DNA from: Bacteroidia bacterium
GTDB lineage: Bacteria > Bacteroidota > Bacteroidia > Bacteroidales > Azobacteroidaceae
Direction of reading: 5' to 3'
NCBI GenBank assembly: GCA_025999255.1
Contig: BNXB01000033.1
Span: 1-15,149, forward strand
DNA length: 15,149 bases
Shown: positions 8,001-14,714 of the stretch, in pieces
Layout of the letters: every line of letters begins with the position of its first letter
How positions within the stretch are numbered: position 1 is the first letter of the stretch
Notes under the pieces: generated by a model
What the model was told of the DNA's origin: nothing
Database searches by the model: none
The model's input: only the letters and a program-made list of their open reading frames with translations
Position numbers and translations under genes: made by a program

Positions 8001-9360
8001 TTTTAACGTTGTTGAATTGAAGGGCGATCTTCACAAATCCGAATAAAGGCAATGCGGTATAGCCTTTTCCGGAGAAAACGCCATTTGAACCGCTGACATT
8101 GGTGACGGTTACCGGAAAATCCCCGGCTGTGAATGTTTCACCCGGGCGAAGCGTTTCCAAAGGTTGGAAATTGCTCTTATCGAAGACCGGAACTTTACCG
8201 CAAGCAATTTCAAATTTCTTTTTCCAGTCCTCGAGTATAACCGTTTGGGTTTCGCTGTAAGCGATTGTTCCATCACTGCAAACCGTTCCCGCCTTGTACT
8301 CGTATTCGATGCCCGGTGCCAGATCGAACAAAGCGGTATAGTCCTGCTCTCCCCGGATGGTTTTCCACTCGCCTTGGTCTTTTGCCCGGTAGGAGAGTAC
8401 AGTGGTTGCTTCGGGTTCCGGTGTCCATTCGATAATTAAGGTTGCCGGTTCCTGACGATGACGCACATTGCCCGGGGCGCGACATTCTCGGATAATTTCG
8501 AAGGAATGTATTTCCGAATAGCCGTTGTTTTCAAAAATGCTGAGTTCTTCCATACCCTCTCTTGCTACGGCCCTGACTTGCCAGGCATACCGCTGGTTTT
8601 CCATCAGGGGAGGCATCATCGCCGTATAGGCTAGTCCTGTATTCCTGACGGTTGCCGAGTATATTCCCTGCGAATATCCGAAGGCCTCTTCCGGGGCGAT
8701 ATTTTCGTCCCGGATTTCTTTCAGTATGAATTCGTATTCCACATTGTTCAGTCCCTGATGCCTGGGCGTCCACTGGAAAAGGATGTTTTGCGGCTCCCGG
8801 AACGGGAACCTGGTGTTATTTGCAGGTAAATTGAGCAAAGGTGGACGATTGAGGTTAATCCATGCTCTGGCGCAAGAAGTTTGTGAAACGATTTTTCCGG
8901 TTTGTATTTCTATGACATGGATACAGATTTCAATCATTCCTTCGGGAAATTGTCCATTGGAAATGATTCCCTGAGTTTCAAGGTTTTCGAGTTGTAAATA
9001 CGGATGCAAATCGTTTTGAGACAGCAAGTAAGGCGTGCCGGCCTGTAGTCTTAGCGTCGGATAATAATTGTAATCCTTGGTTTCTAACTGAATTCCGTTT
9101 GAGGCTTTGATGCTGAAATGTAATTTTGCATCAATGGTCGTTTTTTGGAGATCCCTGTTAAGAAGAGATACCGACAGTTTAGGCGTTGCCGTATTGCAGT
9201 AATCTTCTAACCTCAGGCTGTAAGGAGGGTTGATAAATGCCGTAACTTGCACAGGGTAGGTTGAACGTAAATCCTGAGCTTTAAATTCTACTTGAAAGAA
9301 ACAAAGGAACAATAATAAGATTACACCTTTTTTGTAATTCTCAGATAACAACAAAGACAT
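5014..9360 (-). CDS. Polymorphic toxin-like secreted protein, copy B, with zincin domain and ParB-like C-terminal tip
   Basis: 1448 residues. Residues 1-28 form a signal peptide (hydrophobic 13-22, FKAQ cleavage region), so export through Sec is expected. Residues about 33-170 carry a YPVQVTAF...PPYSL domain resembling the TANFOR domain as I recall it. Residues about 172-290 and 293-376 look like fibronectin III domains. A zincin-like domain has HELGH at 848-852, a further His at 859 and a Met-turn-like NLMDYG at 878-883; it may release the tip by proteolysis (inference). Shared sequence with copy A ends at residue 914. The last 96 residues (1353-1448) hold PIRIVEKDG and YTLDNRRLKAFQEA (DNRRL at 1403-1407), matching the ParB/sulfiredoxin-like fold used as nuclease tips in polymorphic toxins. 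I see no type IX sorting domain at the C-terminus. The final 800 bases or so are much richer in A+T, suggesting an acquired tip. Transcription likely starts from the promoter at 9412-9441. Confidence 0.9.
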   Translation of the reverse strand: MSLLLSENYKKGVILLLFLCFFQVEFKAQDLRSTYPVQVTAFINPPYSLRLEDYCNTATPKLSVSLLNRDLQKTTIDAKLHFSIKASNGIQLETKDYNYYPTLRLQAGTPYLLSQNDLHPYLQLENLETQGIISNGQFPEGMIEICIHVIEIQTGKIVSQTSCARAWINLNRPPLLNLPANNTRFPFREPQNILFQWTPRHQGLNNVEYEFILKEIRDENIAPEEAFGYSQGIYSATVRNTGLAYTAMMPPLMENQRYAWQVRAVAREGMEELSIFENNGYSEIHSFEIIRECRAPGNVRHRQEPATLIIEWTPEPEATTVLSYRAKDQGEWKTIRGEQDYTALFDLAPGIEYEYKAGTVCSDGTIAYSETQTVILEDWKKKFEIACGKVPVFDKSNFQPLETLRPGETFTAGDFPVTVTNVSGSNGVFSGKGYTALPLFGFVKIALQFNNVKINKDKQLADGVIETSYDNDEKLIGDLDRIWHGGDETGYTKTGAVVNNIKTNFDITNDADVEYDDGKLIFKDKNGKELGTINIPEKDRIIFDSGEPYTYTVEDKDGDIYTVTGGGADGKTTVENTGKKTEPLPEGSFSETQIASQKAVVEFIQGEDAVYAFDTWKDYYKTVSLIVNKNKYEFIGEYPVPCKLIPVGKSDYVGFKVQKTDSKLKEDSIIFKTKTGYTVIPKNGQLHISGGNDNDAQDLFALYPDGKGSYLTLGKLKILSYKEKTFNVVLVPVNSNTVDAHGIESYLNDVYNKVGIKITVTTDKSFSYPASDMQSSGSGLFSAYTDEMKSLNSAYRSQRGTDKTSVYLFILNKGQIEDSNPSGDMPRGKQFGYLFTANGGDIAWTTAHELGHGLFRLQHTFDGEYGGTAKSLKNQTDNLMDYGSGTHLAKWQWDEIHDPALLVNPFEGDEDAMAISFGKFTDSGFKLNKAGQALTPDGNLVNLPSGAEILFLCDDGNLLENGYLYKFSIENDTWVADITPQSWNILFRGYLKNGKKDESIVSLSKPKPGDQIIRISQHTYVSNERKLSVSLVKIKDSNNQDSYEVIEKGESQNVNVSCGDNEFWSSLKPGLENLNKQLNSTWSVNIIDKDGKNTNLVTGSKGTVTYKYNKNSNTWKVEISGISNNEVKQIITEAITQKLSTFSIDENGKSKIVTTTTNPFSTEDGGEFSFGVGLHWYEWGPTLCDVGASIYESSKLPETFWNKSNPKYQDYPLHTSPTFSGLIDGAIEEITEVAQLVKLGVEVVTDKKKATDLWKSVKNINWNSIKEVAIGAIKEKWDKYANSPDYITYHELGKDGAQIASMLYGGFAVKGKKLTETVEESGEIIKKKADDIVNGKAKFLNLPNKGFINPKEVRFSQSDISKTFRDGSSVEDLIKGLKNGSIDPNSVTPIRIVEKDGLIYTLDNRRLKAFQEADMDIPYEKLDKIPENELFKFTTTNDGTSIIFKGEK
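6620..9330 (-). repeat. Direct repeat, copy B unit (2711 bases)
   Basis: Partner of 1764-4474 in the same orientation at an offset of 4856. The stretch 7165-8645 is identical to 2309-3789. The lower boundary at 6620 falls one codon after a shared ATG GC (Met913), where the two proteins diverge completely. No transposase gene, terminal inverted repeat or target duplication accompanies the repeat, so it is a gene duplication and not an insertion sequence. Confidence 0.95.
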
Positions 9361-9411
9361 AGTTAATTTGATTATAAAAAAATCTTGTTAAAGTTTTGAA
9401 ATATTAAATCA

Positions 9412-9441
9412 CAAAGGTACAATTTTTTTAAGTAAAACAAA
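9412..9441 (-). promoter_or_regulatory. Bacteroidetes-type promoter of copy B
   Basis: TTTG (9441-9438), an 18-base spacer and TACCTTTG (9419-9412) match the TTTG / TAnnTTTG consensus of the Bacteroidetes housekeeping sigma factor. The predicted transcription start is near 9405, leaving a leader of about 45 bases before ATG 9360. Confidence 0.75.
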
Positions 9442-9457
9442 TATTTTTCTCAATAAG

Positions 9458-9970
9458 TTAAATATAATTCTTTTCATTTAATATCCTCATCGCTATCATT
9501 GCACATGCCTCCGCATCCGCCAAAGCATGATGATGATTCTTCAAATCAAACCCGCAGTACGCCGCCACCGTTTGCAATTGATGATTCGGCAATATTTTTC
9601 CAAAAATCCTCCGCGATGCCCGGCAAGTACAATGAAATTCATAATCGGGATAATCCATTTGATAAACGCGATGAACTGCCTGCAAACAACCAGCATCAAA
9701 AGGACTGTTGTGCGCTATCAAAGGCAATCCTGTGATTTTCGGCGCAATCTTCGCCCAAACTTCCGGGAAAACCGGAGCGTCTTGTGTATCTTCGGCAGTC
9801 AGTCCGTGAATTTGCGTGTTCCAATACGAATACCATTCCGGTTCAGGACGGATAAGGCGGTAAATCTTTTCGACCATTTGTCCGTCCCGCACTATTACTA
9901 TTCCTACGCTGCAAACACTTGATGGATTGTAGTTTGCCGTTTCAAAATCAATAGCTGCAAAATCATTCAT
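9458..9970 (-). CDS. 3'-5' exonuclease, DnaQ-like DEDDh family
   Basis: 170 residues, close to a bare exonuclease domain. The family hydrolyses nucleotides from 3' ends with two metal ions held by four acidic residues. The motifs are visible in order: Exo I DFET (Asp8, Glu10), Exo II HNSPFDAG in mid-protein, and Exo III HHALADAEA near the C-terminus, giving the DEDDh set with His five residues before the last Asp. It resembles stand-alone epsilon-like or ExoX-like enzymes; the substrate cannot be told from sequence. Two ATGs are close together (9970 and 9966), with only the first in frame. The start lies 16 bases downstream of rnpB, so it is probably read from the same transcript or from a promoter within rnpB. 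A role in DNA repair or RNA trimming is possible. Confidence 0.9.
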   Translation of the reverse strand: MNDFAAIDFETANYNPSSVCSVGIVIVRDGQMVEKIYRLIRPEPEWYSYWNTQIHGLTAEDTQDAPVFPEVWAKIAPKITGLPLIAHNSPFDAGCLQAVHRVYQMDYPDYEFHCTCRASRRIFGKILPNHQLQTVAAYCGFDLKNHHHALADAEACAMIAMRILNEKNYI

Positions 9971-9986
9971 TTCGAAAAATAAAAAT

Positions 9987-10337
9987 GCAGTAGGCCTGTA
10001 AGCCGGGTTCTGTCCTTGCTTTCACAAGTGTTTGCCATTTATCTCGACCTGATGTCTCCACCAGGCTCCAGCAGCCTACCCCCCGGCATCGGACGAGCAG
10101 TCCTACATGCGCCGGTGTACATGGCCTTGCAACTCCCAAGCGGTACGGCATCCGGCATTGCTGCCGGACCCGGTGAGCTTTTACCTCACCTTCTCACCCT
10201 TACTTCACGAATGAAGCGGTTATTTTCTTCTACCGGACTCTACTCTCACGAATAGCTACCTGTTAGGTAATGGGATGCTCTGTGTTGCCCGGACTTTCCT
10301 CCCTTCCCGAAAGAAGAGCGGCAAACCGGCCTACTGC
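9987..10337 (-). ncRNA. rnpB: RNase P RNA, bacterial type A
   Basis: The minus strand carries the conserved 5' core GAGGAAAGTCCGGGC (around 10305-10291) and the 3' core ACAGAACCCGGCTTA. The ends GCAGTAGGCC and GGCCTACTGC pair as helix P1, giving about 351 nucleotides, normal for the type. The RNA is the catalytic subunit that cuts the 5' leader from tRNA precursors and works with the RnpA protein. A T-rich run (TTTTTATTTTT) directly follows P1 and may act with it as a terminator. I see no perfect TAnnTTTG box just upstream; TAAATTTTG has one base too many. The gene begins nine bases after the acyl-CoA dehydrogenase stop, so the promoter must lie within that gene or the RNA is processed from its transcript. 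Confidence 0.97.
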
Positions 10338-10346
10338 AAAATTTAA

Positions 10347-12056
10347 TTAATTCTGTTTGTAATATCCTAAGCTGTCGATATCAAAATTCCGGATGAAATT
10401 TCTCATTTTATTCACTTCGGCTTCTCCATAATTGATATAAACTTCGGCTGAACGACGGAATTCTTCGGGCAATTTATTAGTATCCTGAAGTAACAGGTAA
10501 CCCAGGACAATATGCCCTACAGCCTCTACCAACCGGCGTGCATGGAAATCCAGATATTCGTTATCTTTGATTTCGACTACCGTACTGACCATTTCTTCGT
10601 AAGCGGCGGTCATACCCATGAGTTGTTTTTTCAAAGGCTCCAGTTCAGGAGCATAATGGATAGCTTCGTATTCACGGATTTGAGCCAGGTAAGTCCCTGT
10701 CGTCACGTGGCGTATTGCTGCTACCACCTGTAACTGGGTAGTTCCTTCGTAGATATTTGTGATACGGGCGTCGCGGTAAATACGTTCACAGGCGTAGTCT
10801 TTCATAAAACCGGATCCGCCGTGTATCTGAATCGCATCGTAAGCATTTTGGTTACAATACTCGGTATTCATCGCTTTACCCAGTGGAGTGAATGCATCAG
10901 CCAGTTTTTTGTATTTCTTAAATTCCGCTTTTTCGTCGTTATCCAACTTACGTTCTTTTTCTATATCTTCGAGCGTTTTGTACATATCCACAAAACGGGA
11001 TGTTTCGTACAGGATAGCGCGTGAAGCATCGGTTTTAGCCTTGATATTGGCAAGCATTTCATATACAGCCGGAAATTCGATAATGGCTTTCCCGAATTGC
11101 TTACGGTCTTTGGCGTATGCCAGGGCTTCGCGGTAGGCCGCCTCGGAAAGTCCTGTGGCTTGGGCCATGATTCCCAGGCGGGCGCCATTCATCAAAGACA
11201 TAACGTATTTGATAAGACCTAATTTGCGTTCGCCGCACAATTGGGCTTTGGCATTCTTGAATGTCAACTCGCATGTCGGAGAGCCTTTAATCCCCATTTT
11301 ATTTTCAATACGGCGGACATCGACGCCTCCGTCGCGTTTGTCGTAGATAAACATGGAAAGTCCACGTCCGTCTTTGGTGCCTTCTTCCGAACGGGCTAAA
11401 ACCAGGTGGATATTGGAATCCCCGTTTGTGATGAAGCGTTTTACGCCATTCAGACGCCAGCAGCCGTTCTTCTCGTCATAAGTAGCTCGAAGCATCACTG
11501 CTTGCAAATCCGAACCGGCATCAGGTTCTGTGAGATCCATGGACATAGTTTCTCCGGCACATACACGTGGAAGGAATTGTTTGCGTTGTTCTTCGTTCCC
11601 GAATTCGTATAACGTTTCCGCACAATCCTGTAATGCCCAGATATTACAGAATCCTGCATCGGCACGGGCAACCATGTCGGAAGCCATGATGAAGGTTACC
11701 ATCGGGAAATTCAACCCGTTGTAACGGCGCGGCATGGATAGTCCCATCAATCCGGCCTGATTGGCTGCATCCAGGTTCTGTTGTGTGCCAGGAGCGTAAA
11801 CTACGCGGTTATTAACTACCTTCGGGCCTTCGTGATCAACACCCTCCGCATTGGGAGCAATAATGTCCCCGCAGATTTCGCCTACGACTTCCATTACTTT
11901 ATCGTAACTGTCCGTTGCATCCTCGAAATCGATGGGTGCATAGTCGTATTTGTCTTTGTCGGCATAATTCCTTTCGCGCAATTCTACAATCCGTTTCATC
12001 AAAGGATGATTCAAATGGTGTTTCAGCGATGGATTATCTAAATAAAAGTTTGCCAT
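10347..12056 (-). CDS. Acyl-CoA dehydrogenase with C-terminal extension (569 residues)
   Basis: An FAD enzyme that introduces the 2,3-double bond into acyl-CoA and passes electrons to ETF. The central ACAD fold is clear: MDLTEPDAGSD (flavin/substrate loop), KRFITNG, MGIKGSPTCELTF, IQIHGGSGFMKDY and RDARITNIYEGTTQLQ. Glu437 in IYEGT is at the place of the catalytic base of medium- and short-chain enzymes. At 569 residues it is much longer than the usual 380; the extra lies in an N-terminal segment (about 1-80) and a helical C-terminal part (about 460-569) typical of the long ACAD subfamily. It sits 17 bases downstream of the ycxB-like gene in the etfB-etfA operon, so the two ETF subunits are the likely partner. 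The chain length of the substrate is unknown, and it could work in the reductive direction as a butyryl-CoA dehydrogenase. Confidence 0.93.
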   Translation of the reverse strand: MANFYLDNPSLKHHLNHPLMKRIVELRERNYADKDKYDYAPIDFEDATDSYDKVMEVVGEICGDIIAPNAEGVDHEGPKVVNNRVVYAPGTQQNLDAANQAGLMGLSMPRRYNGLNFPMVTFIMASDMVARADAGFCNIWALQDCAETLYEFGNEEQRKQFLPRVCAGETMSMDLTEPDAGSDLQAVMLRATYDEKNGCWRLNGVKRFITNGDSNIHLVLARSEEGTKDGRGLSMFIYDKRDGGVDVRRIENKMGIKGSPTCELTFKNAKAQLCGERKLGLIKYVMSLMNGARLGIMAQATGLSEAAYREALAYAKDRKQFGKAIIEFPAVYEMLANIKAKTDASRAILYETSRFVDMYKTLEDIEKERKLDNDEKAEFKKYKKLADAFTPLGKAMNTEYCNQNAYDAIQIHGGSGFMKDYACERIYRDARITNIYEGTTQLQVVAAIRHVTTGTYLAQIREYEAIHYAPELEPLKKQLMGMTAAYEEMVSTVVEIKDNEYLDFHARRLVEAVGHIVLGYLLLQDTNKLPEEFRRSAEVYINYGEAEVNKMRNFIRNFDIDSLGYYKQN

Positions 12057-12073
12057 TATAATTTAATTTTATC

Positions 12074-12580
12074 TTATTCAATATAATTTGTTAATTCACT
12101 CCTAAACCCGGACAAGTCCTCCATTTCCCGTTTAGGGACGATGTAAACCACTCCTTTTTTAGAATACAAAAAGAAATAATATTTATTTTCTTCAAACCTG
12201 TCCATCTCTTTCCATAAAATGGTCTTAGATACTTTTCGTGATAAAATTGTCATTCCGGAACTATCCGTATTCAAACTCATCAGTCCGAAAGCTTCCGGAT
12301 TTTTTTTCTCAATTTCCAATCCTGCTTTCCTGACATTATCCAGGGACTTTTTCCTGATATATAAAATATACAACAATGTCAGAAAACAGGCTCCGGAAAC
12401 CCATATAACGGTCGAAACCGTCCGGAATTGAATGTAATAACCGATGCTGATCACCGCTAAAGCGATACACATAACGATAATGAGCGGATAAACAAGATTA
12501 TAGAAAGGAATTTTCCGTCCTCTGTGATACTGCTGGAAAGCGGCCCAGTCGTTTACATTCAGGTTGAAAGAAAATGTCAT
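12074..12580 (-). CDS. YcxB-like membrane protein
   Basis: 168 residues. Two hydrophobic helices (about 28-50 and 56-75) are preceded by a short polar N-terminal strand region. They are followed by a cytoplasmic C-terminal domain with ILWKEMDRF...YYFFLYSKKGVVYIVPKREM, which matches the YcxB-like C-terminal domain (W in the first strand, and a hydrophobic strand ending in PKR) as I recall it. The function of the family is unknown. It lies between etfA (32-base gap) and the acyl-CoA dehydrogenase (17-base gap) and so appears to be in the same operon, though nothing in the sequence ties it to electron transfer. The single in-frame ATG at 12580 is the obvious start. Confidence 0.75.
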   Translation of the reverse strand: MTFSFNLNVNDWAAFQQYHRGRKIPFYNLVYPLIIVMCIALAVISIGYYIQFRTVSTVIWVSGACFLTLLYILYIRKKSLDNVRKAGLEIEKKNPEAFGLMSLNTDSSGMTILSRKVSKTILWKEMDRFEENKYYFFLYSKKGVVYIVPKREMEDLSGFRSELTNYIE

Positions 12581-12587
12581 ATTCTTT

Positions 12588-12613
12588 AAGTTTTAAGTTA
12601 TAACTTACAACTT
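12588..12613. repeat. Imperfect 26-base palindrome at the etfA-ycxB junction
   Basis: The core TAAGTTATAACTTA (12594-12607) is a perfect 14-base palindrome. Outer arms AAGTT (12588-12592) and AACTT (12609-12613) extend it with one mismatched pair. It starts within the etfA stop codon and ends eight bases before the ycxB-like start. It lacks a U run, so it is not a standard terminator; it could fold near the ribosome binding region or bind a regulator. Confidence 0.4.
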
Positions 12614-13632
12614 TATTTGCTATTCTTCTTGTAATACTTTATCATTTTCGGAACCACGGTTTCAACTTCGCCGGTAATTACGTAATCTGCAATCGTATTG
12701 ATAGGAGCGTACGGATCATTATTGATGGCAATGATCATGGCCGATTCCTGCATTCCGGCAATATGTTGGATTTGTCCGGAAATACCGCAGGCAATATACA
12801 GCTTAGGACGTACGGTTACTCCCGTTTGACCGATTTGACGTTCATGTTCGGCAAATCCGGCATCCACAGCGGCGCGTGATGCACCGACTTCAGCTCCGAT
12901 AGTATTTGCCAAATCATGAAGCAGTTGGAAATTTTCTTTCGATCCCATGCCGTAACCTCCTGCAACAATAATCGGAGAACCTTTGATGTTGACTTTCGAT
13001 TTTTCAATCTGGCGCTCGATCACCGTAACAATGAAATCGGTATCGCTAACATACTTGGTCACATCGTGCTTAACAATTTCACCTTTATGCTTCGGATCGG
13101 CAATTTCCTTTTTCATTACTCCTTCACGAACGGTTGCCATTTGCGGGCGACAATCCGGATTGATGATGGTGGCAACGATGTTCCCGCCAAAGGCAGGACG
13201 AATCTGGTATAACAAATCCTTATATGTTTTATTCTCTTTCTTTTCTTCGTGGTCACCGATTTCCAGAGAAGTACAATCGGCGGTCAGACCGCTACCCAAA
13301 GCCGAGGAAACCCGTGGACCGAGGTCTCTACCGATACTGGTAGCTCCCATCAGGGCAATCTGGGGTTTTTCTTCTTGGAAAAGTTTTACCAGAACGGATG
13401 TGTGAGGTAAAGAAGTGTAAGGATACAAATGTTTGTCGTCGAACAAGTGCAAGACATTCACACCGTATGGAAAAACCTGTTCCCCGATATTATCCAGTTG
13501 TGAACCGACAGCTACAGCCTCCATTTTACAATTCAGGTTTTTAGCCAGTGCACGACCTTTAGTCAGTAATTCGAGGCTTACATCCTCTACTTTACCATCC
13601 TCTATTTCAAGATATACAAATAAATTATTCAT
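12613..13632 (-). CDS. etfA: Electron transfer flavoprotein subunit alpha
   Basis: 339 residues from ATG 13632. EtfA binds FAD and, with EtfB, carries electrons between acyl-CoA dehydrogenases and other redox carriers. The N-terminal domain starts NNLFVYLEIEDGK as in Bacteroidetes homologues. The C-terminal FAD-binding domain shows GASRAAVDAGF, QIGQTG, and LYIACGISGQIQHIAGMQ with Ser285-Gly286-Gln287, then AINNDPYAPI and ADYVITG. A longer reading from TTG 13650 would add six residues and overlap etfB by eight bases, but the ATG start fits the family better and leaves a normal ten-base... gap after the etfB stop. It is co-transcribed with etfB. Whether the pair is a bifurcating ETF cannot be decided by eye. 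Confidence 0.95.
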   Translation of the reverse strand: MNNLFVYLEIEDGKVEDVSLELLTKGRALAKNLNCKMEAVAVGSQLDNIGEQVFPYGVNVLHLFDDKHLYPYTSLPHTSVLVKLFQEEKPQIALMGATSIGRDLGPRVSSALGSGLTADCTSLEIGDHEEKKENKTYKDLLYQIRPAFGGNIVATIINPDCRPQMATVREGVMKKEIADPKHKGEIVKHDVTKYVSDTDFIVTVIERQIEKSKVNIKGSPIIVAGGYGMGSKENFQLLHDLANTIGAEVGASRAAVDAGFAEHERQIGQTGVTVRPKLYIACGISGQIQHIAGMQESAMIIAINNDPYAPINTIADYVITGEVETVVPKMIKYYKKNSK

Positions 13633-13642
13633 AAATTTTTCA

Positions 13643-14515
13643 TTATCCAATGGTGTGGTTATTAATCAATTCCACTATCAATTCTTCTATGTCCGTATCC
13701 GAAGAATCGAAAGTCTTACTCTCTTTAGCCTGGAAAACCACGTTGTCGATTTTCTTTACCTTAGTCGGAGAACCTGAAAGTCCACACTGTACGACATCGG
13801 CTTTGACATCGGCGACACTCCATTCCTCTAAATTAAGATATGGGCGGTTGCTGTACAATTCTTCATAATCGACCGACGCTGCCTGACGTTCGGTAATAGT
13901 CAAAGCATGTTTGTACTTCTGCAACAATCTGGCATTACGGGGACGACATTCGGGAGCTGAACCGTTGACGGTAACCAGCATCGGAAGACTTCCTTCTGCG
14001 ATTTCAATTCCCCTTTCCAGACGGCGTTTTACGCGAATCTTACTTTTTTCAACCGATTGAATCTCTTCGGCATAAGTAATTTGCGGCATTCCTAATTTTT
14101 CGGCAACCTGAGGGCCTACCTGCGCCGTATCTCCGTCGATAGCCTGACGTCCGGAAATAATTATATCGAATTTCCCGATTTTACGGATGGCCATTGAAAG
14201 CGCATAGCTGGTAGCCAAAGTATCGGCTCCGGCAAAAGCCCGGTCGGTGAGTAGATAACCGCCATCGGCTCCTCTGAATAGTCCTTCGCGAATGATTTCC
14301 GCAGCACGTCCGGGTCCCATGGTTAATAATGTTACGGTGGAGCCGGGGTATTTATCTTTCAAGCGTAATGCTTGTTCCAGAGCATTCAAGTCTTCCGGAT
14401 TGAAAATAGCAGGTAAAGCTGCACGATTGACCGTCCCATCGGCTTTCATAGCATCTTTCCCTACATTACGTGTATCCGGCACTTGCTTTGCCAACACAAT
14501 AATTTTTAGACTCAT
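13643..14515 (-). CDS. etfB: Electron transfer flavoprotein subunit beta
   Basis: 290 residues. It opens with KIIVLAKQVPDT, typical of EtfB, and carries NPEDLNALEQALRLKD (about 39-54), GRQAIDGDTAQVGP (122-135) and the LPMLVTVNG beta signature. EtfB pairs with EtfA and binds AMP, or a second flavin in bifurcating types; the GRQAIDGDT loop is common to both. At 290 residues it is slightly longer than the 250-260 of classical EtfB. It is the first gene of the operon, 33 to 40 bases downstream of a good Bacteroidetes promoter, and is followed by etfA after ten bases. Confidence 0.95.
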   Translation of the reverse strand: MSLKIIVLAKQVPDTRNVGKDAMKADGTVNRAALPAIFNPEDLNALEQALRLKDKYPGSTVTLLTMGPGRAAEIIREGLFRGADGGYLLTDRAFAGADTLATSYALSMAIRKIGKFDIIISGRQAIDGDTAQVGPQVAEKLGMPQITYAEEIQSVEKSKIRVKRRLERGIEIAEGSLPMLVTVNGSAPECRPRNARLLQKYKHALTITERQAASVDYEELYSNRPYLNLEEWSVADVKADVVQCGLSGSPTKVKKIDNVVFQAKESKTFDSSDTDIEELIVELINNHTIG

Positions 14516-14553
14516 TTTGATTTTATATTAATAAAATTATGTTTTTCAGGCTA

Positions 14554-14584
14554 CAAAAGTAATAGAATCCTTCGGGAGAACAAA
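14554..14584 (-). promoter_or_regulatory. Bacteroidetes-type promoter of the etf operon
   Basis: TTTG (14584-14581), a 19-base spacer and TACTTTTG (14561-14554) fit the TTTG / TAnnTTTG consensus exactly. The predicted start is near 14547, about 32 bases before the etfB ATG. A perfect 10-base palindrome ACAATATTGT (14604-14613) lies 20 bases upstream of the -33 box and could be an operator, though chance is not excluded. Confidence 0.75.
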
Positions 14585-14691
14585 TATTTTGGAGTAAAAT
14601 TGCACAATATTGTATCTTTTGAGCAAAAGAACTTAAGTGTTTTACCTTATAAACAATTAAACTTGTTACGTAAGGCAGGATAGTTTAGTAA

Positions 14692-14709
14692 CCGGTATGT
14701 GCATACTGG
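14692..14709 (-). other. Short hairpin after the DUF4831-like gene
   Basis: CCGGTATG and CATACTGG pair around a two-base centre with one G-U wobble, starting five bases after the stop codon of the upstream gene. Flanking TAGTT (left) and AACTA (right) could extend it with an internal loop. No U run follows, so a role as an intrinsic terminator is doubtful; it may be an RNA end-protecting hairpin. Confidence 0.3.
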
Positions 14710-14714
14710 GTGAA

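Noticed and set aside
9301..9303. Cys20 of copy B as a lipoprotein cysteine
   Set aside because: The preceding residues LFL lack the small residue needed at -1 of a lipobox, and FKAQ offers a normal signal peptidase I site.
1764..9330. The long repeat as an insertion sequence or composite transposon
   Set aside because: No transposase, terminal inverted repeats or target duplications; the repeat is coding sequence of paralogous genes.
9963..10255. Open frames on both strands across 9963-10255
   Set aside because: They lie within RNase P RNA, whose conserved cores and P1 pairing are clear; the translations resemble no protein.
13633..13650. TTG 13650 as etfA start
   Set aside because: It would overlap etfB by eight bases and add six residues not typical of EtfA; ATG 13632 gives the normal N-terminus.
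14604..14613. Palindrome ACAATATTGT as a defined operator
   Set aside because: It is short and in AT-rich DNA; noted beside the promoter but not called as a site of its own.
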